Source: Phallusia mammillata (Eukaryota; Chordata; Ascidiacea; Phlebobranchia; Ascidiidae). From it: DNA of 64,000 bases. A program made the translations under genes and the position numbers. How positions within the stretch are numbered: position 1 is the first letter of the stretch; each line of letters starts with the position of its first letter. The stretch spans positions 124,001 through 188,000 of the forward strand of contig QLIY01000128.1 in assembly GCA_003260075.1 (NCBI GenBank), given 5' to 3'. Positions 57,593 through 64,000 of this stretch are shown here, piece after piece. A model generated the notes under the pieces. It worked only from the letters and a program-made list of their open reading frames with translations. It was not told the origin of the DNA and did no database searches.

Positions 57593-60500
57593 ATGGATCA
57601 GCCAGATCCTAGCAAATTTGTCACCGATGATAAAACTGGCAACGTACCAGGTAATTGTTAGCCATTCTGTTGTGTTTATTAGGCCTTATTGTGACGCTTC
57701 AATGGGTTGTTTTTGTGCGAAGGGATCCCTACTATTGTGTTCAACGTCTCTCACTCAAACCATTCGGCAAAAGGCAAGTTCTTGTTTACACTTTAAACTT
57801 TCATTACAGCAGATTTCCGCTTTCGCTTAATTGAATTACACCCCAGCCATTACTGTATCCCCCTTTTTCGCAGGGGATTTCAGTGTATCACAGCATAGCT
57901 GTCAGTTCTGATAATAAACTATAAATATGGCTTATAGTGGCTACACGCTGCAATAATAATCCTGTTTTGTAAACAAGTAGATAGTTCTACAGTGTTTTTG
58001 ACGACCATTTTAGCTGTATAATATGTAACTACTTAATGGTTACTTTTGACCCACTAAGCAAATAGAAGTAAAGTGCTCTTTGTCACCTGCGCGATATGGA
58101 CGCGCCCAATTAGAACAAACATTAACGTCATAAAGTATATGACAAGGTAATACAGTAAGTTTTTAACAATCAATAGTGGCCAAGATTAACAAGTTTCCAT
58201 TTTTTTGTTTAGTTTCGGCCATGAAGCAAAATTCACATCTGGATGTAATTGAAGAAGGTAAGAGTCGTGCTAAAAACAAAGTAAAAAAAAAGGTTTCATT
58301 TTAGAACAATGTTTTGTTCACTTAATATTTAAAACGGCTGGTGTTGTTAAAAATACATTATTTCTATAGTTTAAAATTAAGTGTGAATTAAGTAGCTAAA
58401 GATAGATTAGCTGTAAGGATGTGTGTATGGTGGTTTACCTTTTTGCATACGTTTTAATTAAGTTAAATAGTTTGAAACTGTATGTCACTAATAGAAGTAT
58501 GAGTATTTGTGTATACGTTTGAAATAATAGCATGGCGCTTTTTACGTCAATATGGCCAATATATTCCTTGTAAAAATCAAATATAGATTTATTAAGCCAT
58601 AATTATAAAACCATAATTACATATTCCGTGGTACTGCAGTACCAATCCTTCTTAGGCCGTTTGCAGTGTAATAAGGCATAAAATCGATCGCAAATTTAAA
58701 TTACGACTTGACTTGCGTTCTGCCGCATTGACAGATGACCAATAGACGTTCAACCCCTATTCGAATGTGCTCCAAAATTTGGACACAAATGCATTTGTAA
58801 ATCGATAATAGGAGTTGCAACTTTTAAGGCACAAGACGAAAGCATTAAACATCAATTATGCATTTTACGCTCTTGTTTATCGATTTGATGTCGTTTTAAT
58901 GCGTCTTGGACACGGTTAAAACAAATCCAACTGTGTTATACTGCGCTAACAATATTCTGACTAGCTCGAAAGTTATTAAATACAAGTAAATTGCCCCCTA
59001 AAAAGTAATTTCGACACGCTTTGCATTTTTTTTTAAAATCGGGTGAAAAATGTAGTATAATTTTGAAAATCAGGTAAAAAAATTATGTTTCCATACTTTA
59101 GCTTTAGCTATTGCGTGGTCCCAAATTTTCATATTATTGCAAAATCAACGCACTATTTACTGTCAACATCCCTTTTATGTGGGGAAGTTTAAATTAGTCT
59201 TATTAATATCTCCTACGTGCTGTCGCACGATCGCTTCAAATTAAACGAGCTTGCATGGTTGCAAAAGAAAACGACATTTTTGACACTCGTTTTATAATAC
59301 GATGTAGCCGTAGTGCGTTTAGTCTTGCTGGACTAATTGTGTCATCCACTATTTGCACCCATAACGTTTTAACGTTGCGCAGCTATTTCCGAATTGGTGA
59401 TTGTTTGCTGCAATTGTGTGGCTATGTTTTCTTTCACCAAGCGAAATAAACTACCAAGTTCAAAGCACAGCATAAACCATACGACATTTTGTACAATTTT
59501 CTGCCTAGTGAACATTCTTATGTCACTGTTTTTCAACGTTACGAATTGTTAAATACAGATTTCGCATTGTCACATCACAAACGCAACATATTTAGTCATT
59601 TATTTTGCATTTTATGCCCATCCCCTATGACCCATGCTCTTCCTTGTTCAAAAATTCAACGTACAGCGCTCTTTGTAAGGCAAAGGTCCTTAAATGTACA
59701 TCATATGTGACCAATTATTCTACCTATAATGTCACCCAGCGCTCTTTACGGCCTTAGTTTGTGTTGTTTTCCTGCTTCTATATTTGCAAGTAGACTATGA
59801 GTAATAGTTTCATTACAGTTTCGGTTTCATTTCAATGCAAACATGTCACCGTTCATAATCCATAACCTTAGTTTGGTCTTTCGTAGAAACCGATGGCAAT
59901 ACACTGGATGCTGCGATCTTTAGCAAGCTTCGTATGCTAACTAAACAACGTATCAACATAATGCGATCCCGAAACCAGATTTCACCGTTCTTTGTTCCGC
60001 CAAGACTTGTAGCTGCCGACTTTTACGCCGGCGAAAGTTGGCACCAATACGAGGAAAAGAATTTAGGCTGCCATAAAGCGATTTTACGTCTCCCAGACCA
60101 ACCGACAACCCATTATTCCGATGTTTTTGAGCCTAAAAACGGTCATAAGCCGCGATATGTGTCTCTGCTTGGTCATCCGGGCTGTGGGTGCACAACTGTT
60201 TCGTTAAAATTTGCCGATGAGCTGCTAGCTCAAAATAAACGCAAGTCAGTGGTTCTTGTTTACAACTTTTCATGGATGCCAGCGGTACCATCGGAACGCA
60301 TGACGTTGCAGCAGTTGCTAATCAATCGAGCTTATCCAAGTTTTACTGACTCTGAGTGCGACATTTTGTTCAACTGGATAAAGGCAAATCAAAAGCAGTG
60401 CATGCTGATTTTTGACCATTTTAACGTGAACCGGTTGAATATGGATAAAGCTTCACAAGAGATAGACTACCAGACCAATGCAACAGTCGGCCAGCTATTT

Positions 60501-63500
60501 GCTGCTTTGCTATCTGGTGATTTGTTAAAAGATGTCAGAATTTTGACAGCTTCTCGGCCTAACAGTGTCCTAATGCTATCAGGCAGACATCGACCAGACG
60601 TTACCTATCTTATGTACGGCTTTAGCGAGGAAAGCGTACATACTCTATGGACTAACCTCGTTGGCAAAAACTCACGCCAACTCTGGCAAGAGCTTCGGCA
60701 GAAATCCAGTCTAGTGTTAACCATAATGCCTGGCTCACCATTCCTAATGCATAGCGCTGCATTGGCTATTGAAGCCGGCTGCGACACAACGGCTCAAGTC
60801 TACTGCTTCATGTACAAGCACTACCTTCGATCCAATCACTGTGATCTCAAACCTGTCATGTTCGACCGCCTACGCCGCTTAGCTTTTGACCACACTTCTG
60901 CACCGCTATCAGCTCTTTCGATGTCTATTGATGACATCAAGGACTTCATGGTGGCCTTGCCGGTGCGACGTGAAAAGAGGACCTGTGATCGTTTGACAGA
61001 TCGGGACATTAAGCTCTTCTTTATACATATCATTGTCAAGGAGTACCTAGCTTGCGAATATATTCTATCCAACTTGTCTTGCACTGAATTGGCCGACTAC
61101 TTAGCGACTGAGGTTTCAAAGAGAAAGCATCTGGAACTCCTTCTTTGTTCGATCTTGCTAGATGAGCAAGTACAAGTCGGTAAGTTATTTTTTATGTAAT
61201 CAGATACCATGTATCATTTGACCTGCAGTAACCAGTTATTCCCACTATTAACCAGAATAGTTAAGTTCTCTTTTAGCCCATAGGCTTTTTAAAAATAACT
61301 TTGATTACAAAATTTCTACACTTGAAATACGTTTGTTTCTTTTGTACAATGTGGTATAGTTTAAGAAATTGAAGTATTGGCATTATTTACTATAAAATCT
61401 GGCGCGTGCCCGACTCATAAACTTAAGTCGAGTCGGGTTTGGGCTCGGACTTTTTTTAACAAACGTGATTGATTCGGGCCCGACTTTACATTTTGTGTCC
61501 GTAATTTTTACTAAAGAAACTAAAGATACCTAGGAAGTAGATAGTTGCTTGACATAACCTAATTCCAAACAGCCTTTAAATGTCTTGTTTAAGCCATTGG
61601 CTATTATTGTCCATTGTGTATCTTACTTGTCAATCAAACTCGCGGACCTAAACGGGCTTCTCAAAAGCGATTCAGGTTCGGTCCGGGCTTCGGCCTTAAA
61701 CTTTCCGGTTCGGGCTCGAATTTCGGGACCGCTTACACCTCTATGATGATAATTTGTTGCATTTTAATATTGCGTTGGAAATTCGTTATGAATGTTTCGG
61801 TCTGTGGTTAGTGCATCTAAGTGTAGCTTATGTTCTGTGTAGGCTGAATATATGCGTTTAGGCCTGTATCATTAATTAACAAAAACGTATTTATATTTTG
61901 CCCACGTTTTGTAGAGTTTCCTATTGAAGAGGAGAAACGGGCAATATTCTGTGACCACGTGATCGACGTGTGTAGATCTACAACAGCTCCTGTATGTAAG
62001 TACACAGTTTGTGGATTTTGTAAAAAAATAGGATAAAAGCAAAAAAGAAAACCCAACAAAACATAGTATGTCCTTTGTTCTTTCTTTTTTTCCTATGTTT
62101 GTCGTGCACTGTACTAGTCGCATTCAGTGTTATTTACCCTGATGAAGATGACCTGTATAGGACGTCGAAACGTCGGAATAAAGTTGCATTTGCTAGAGGA
62201 GCTCTATAAACTTGATATAATGCCTGGAAGCAATAGCTTATATAAAACATAGCATGTCAATAGAACATCAATCGCTACGCAAACTATAGGCATTACCCCT
62301 TAAAAATTGACATAATTCAAAAAATCCTATATCAAGTGTTGGCTAATGTGAAGTGAAAAATTGGTTGAAAACAGCTCTATGTAGATTATGTTACTACGCA
62401 ATAATTGATAAACAGTTTTACGCGTGTCATAACGATCATAGAAGTCGTGCCATGCAACATCAGTAGTCGGTCTCATTGAGCGGATGTTATATTATGTTTC
62501 ATGATGGGGTTTCCCTTTACAACATTCAACTTACCTAAATCGACAGGCAATGGGGTATTATGAAACAGTTTCTGCTTATTTTGTAAACGTCGCTGGTGCC
62601 TATAAGGGGGACTTAATCATGTAAATTATAATACTATATCTGCTGGGGTCCTACATTTGGGCTAAAATGTTAGTCGTTTTGAGACATTATGTTTTAAATC
62701 AGCATGTTTCCTGCCATTCACGCGTGTTTTCGCCTTTTTTACTAGTTTTTATTTGCATTTTGGTTTTTACATTCATTTATATGAGAATGATACAAGTTGC
62801 TGTCGATACGTTATGTTTTACACTAATACAGTGGCTTGTTTGTTTCTGGTTAGGATTTTTAAAACCGTGAATTGTGAACCTCAGCATTTCTTGTAACAAA
62901 AACTGCAATCAGGTTAAGATTAAAACTGACATTTTTTCAAAAAAAAACATGAAAGATGATCGATTTTTGTACAAACTATAACAAACAACGTTAAATTATG
63001 TTTGTTTTACAAGCTATTTGTATATGCTTCTTCGGTAACAGTTGTAATGCGAAAATAATCAAACCGTCGTTTTTATGTTACAGATGGGACATGTCGAGTC
63101 CCGAATCAGCTTGACGCTGCCAAACGTAGCCGTTACTTGAACATCCTCCAGGTGGCGCGCGAGGGCAACTGTCCTGAGTTGACCAGAAGTGTCGCTGCGG
63201 TTTTTCCCGATTACGCCGATTTTAGCGATCACAAATTCACCGAGAGTGAGTTTCATTCTCTTTGCCGCGTCCTGGCTCGTTGTGAAAACTTCATTCAGCA
63301 TCTTGTGCTTGTAAGATGCAGGTTAACGCCAGGCGCAGTGGATTATCTCACGCAAGCGCTTGCACGTATGTCTGGTTGGGTAAGTGTTTAGGTATTTTAC
63401 CGTGTTTATATAATATAACACAGAAAACCTCTGTTAAATCGGATTCGATTAATTCAGATCTTCGCCTTATGAAGATAAAACTTGAGGTACAAATGATTTG

Positions 63501-63955
63501 TAATGTGGTAAGACTTGGACTATAATCGACATCGGTTGATCATTTGTAACTTATATTAAGTTTTGTCCGGATTAGGTAATAATCCAGATTAACCGAATCC
63601 AGTTTGGTTTACTGTATATGGCCTATTGGTCACCGATTCGGTTTCGGCCCGAATCTTTCCAGACCGGTTGGATGCACCCCACTTTTACTTTTGTGTTATT
63701 ATTTAACAGAAATCACAATTAACCTTACGTGCACAATTAACCTTACTCGTGCATTATTTCAAACAGGTTGTCACTTTAAATTTGAGCGGGAATCGATTGT
63801 CTACTAGAGAAATTGCAATGCTGTGTCGGTGCCTTGGCAAAATCGAACGGTCGCTTATTCTTAAGTCGTGTCTCTACGATAAAACCGACAAACTTCGGAC
63901 CTTCAGCGACGACGAGAGACTCCTGCTGAAAACCGCCATTTCCGAGACGGGCTCG
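57593..63955 (+). CDS. NLR-type protein (NACHT domain plus leucine-rich repeats), partial at window end
   Basis: Exons: 57593-57650, 58213-58257, 59887-61179, 61915-61995, 63084-63379 and 63767-63955, all in matching phase and continuing past the window through a GTAAAT donor. The first two exons are short; no DEATH, CARD or PYD domain is visible before the NACHT. The 1293-nt exon carries most of the NACHT module. The P-loop at residues 130-138 reads GHPGCGCTT, with Cys136 where Walker A needs Lys. The Walker B region CMLIFDHFNV (about 206-215) keeps Asp but not the usual acidic continuation. A sensor ILTASRP (253-259), MYGFSEESV (277-285) and the FIHIIVKEYLACEYI helix match the NLR pattern. 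Later exons give repeats such as IQHLVLVRCRLTP and VVTLNLSGNRLS. NLRs are cytosolic immune sensors. The altered Walker A suggests weak or absent nucleotide hydrolysis, which is inference. Confidence 0.85.
62100..62260 (+). repeat. Repeat with hammerhead-ribozyme-like core, Penelope-type remnant
   Basis: CTGATGA at 62139-62145 and GAAAC at 62167-62171 frame a segment that can fold as a stem: GATGACCT against AGGACGTC with one mismatch and a GTAT loop. CTGATGA, stem II and GAAA are the hammerhead core, and Penelope-like retroelements are known to carry such motifs. A degenerate relative lies at about 450-535, and the 3' part (ATGCCTGG-AGCAATAGCTTAT) recurs at about 28698-28745. I cannot place a complete cleavage site. 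Confidence 0.45.
63421..63614. mobile_element. Mariner/pogo-type MITE, family D
   Basis: Starts CAGAAAACCTCTGTTAAATC and ends GGTTTACTG before TA. Lies in an NLR intron. Confidence 0.75.
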
Positions 63956-64000
63956 GTAAATATGAAAAGAATTATATTTTTGAAAGCAAAAAACAATTAT

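Noticed and set aside
59255-59710. Two 60-70 codon frames upstream of the NACHT exon
   Set aside because: They lie in the intron 58258-59886, lack splice support in phase and show no domain pattern.

Overview
The window is intron-rich, AT-rich animal DNA with GT-AG introns of a few hundred bases to about 3 kb, many small DNA transposons and four protein-coding loci. Protein content, intron style and very high apparent heterozygosity suggest an ascidian such as Ciona. That assignment is inference; no species marker was tested.

Layout. (1) 145-21046, plus strand: a complete MAP4K3/5-type Ste20 kinase, about 935 codons in 26 exons, with an N-terminal kinase domain, a proline-rich middle and a C-terminal CNH domain. 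(2) 22674-26194, minus strand, tail to tail with the kinase: a mitochondrial long-chain acyl-CoA dehydrogenase (ACADL type) in 4 exons, with about 14 coding bases lost at an assembly junction. (3) 28156-54636, plus strand: a long gene whose C-terminal coiled coil matches the MTUS1/MTUS2 (ATIP/TIP150) microtubule-associated family. Exon phases allow three start points (28156, 38958, 45419), all feeding the same coiled-coil tail. The shortest form would begin with a myristoylation-type N terminus. (4) 50258-51726, minus strand, inside an intron of gene 3: a METTL27-like methyltransferase pseudogene that keeps its introns but has an in-frame stop and two frame breaks. (5) 57593 to beyond the window end, plus strand: an NLR-type protein with a NACHT domain whose Walker A lysine is replaced by cysteine, followed by leucine-rich repeats.

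The kinase, the dehydrogenase, the microtubule protein and the NLR have no evident shared pathway. Their adjacency is ordinary metazoan gene order.

Two other layers matter for anyone reading the window. Transposon remnants are dense: hAT-type elements with 8-bp target duplications, mariner/pogo-type MITEs with TA duplications, tRNA-headed SINE pieces and possible Penelope/hammerhead remnants. Several are nested. Secondly, the assembly is artificially stitched. There are 33 runs of 10 or more G, all on the plus strand and most exactly 10 long, plus seven single N characters. They repeatedly separate near-identical copies of the same segment. I read these as unmerged haplotype pieces joined by filler. 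Many apparent local duplications, two duplicated exons and one poly-G insertion inside a coding exon follow from this.
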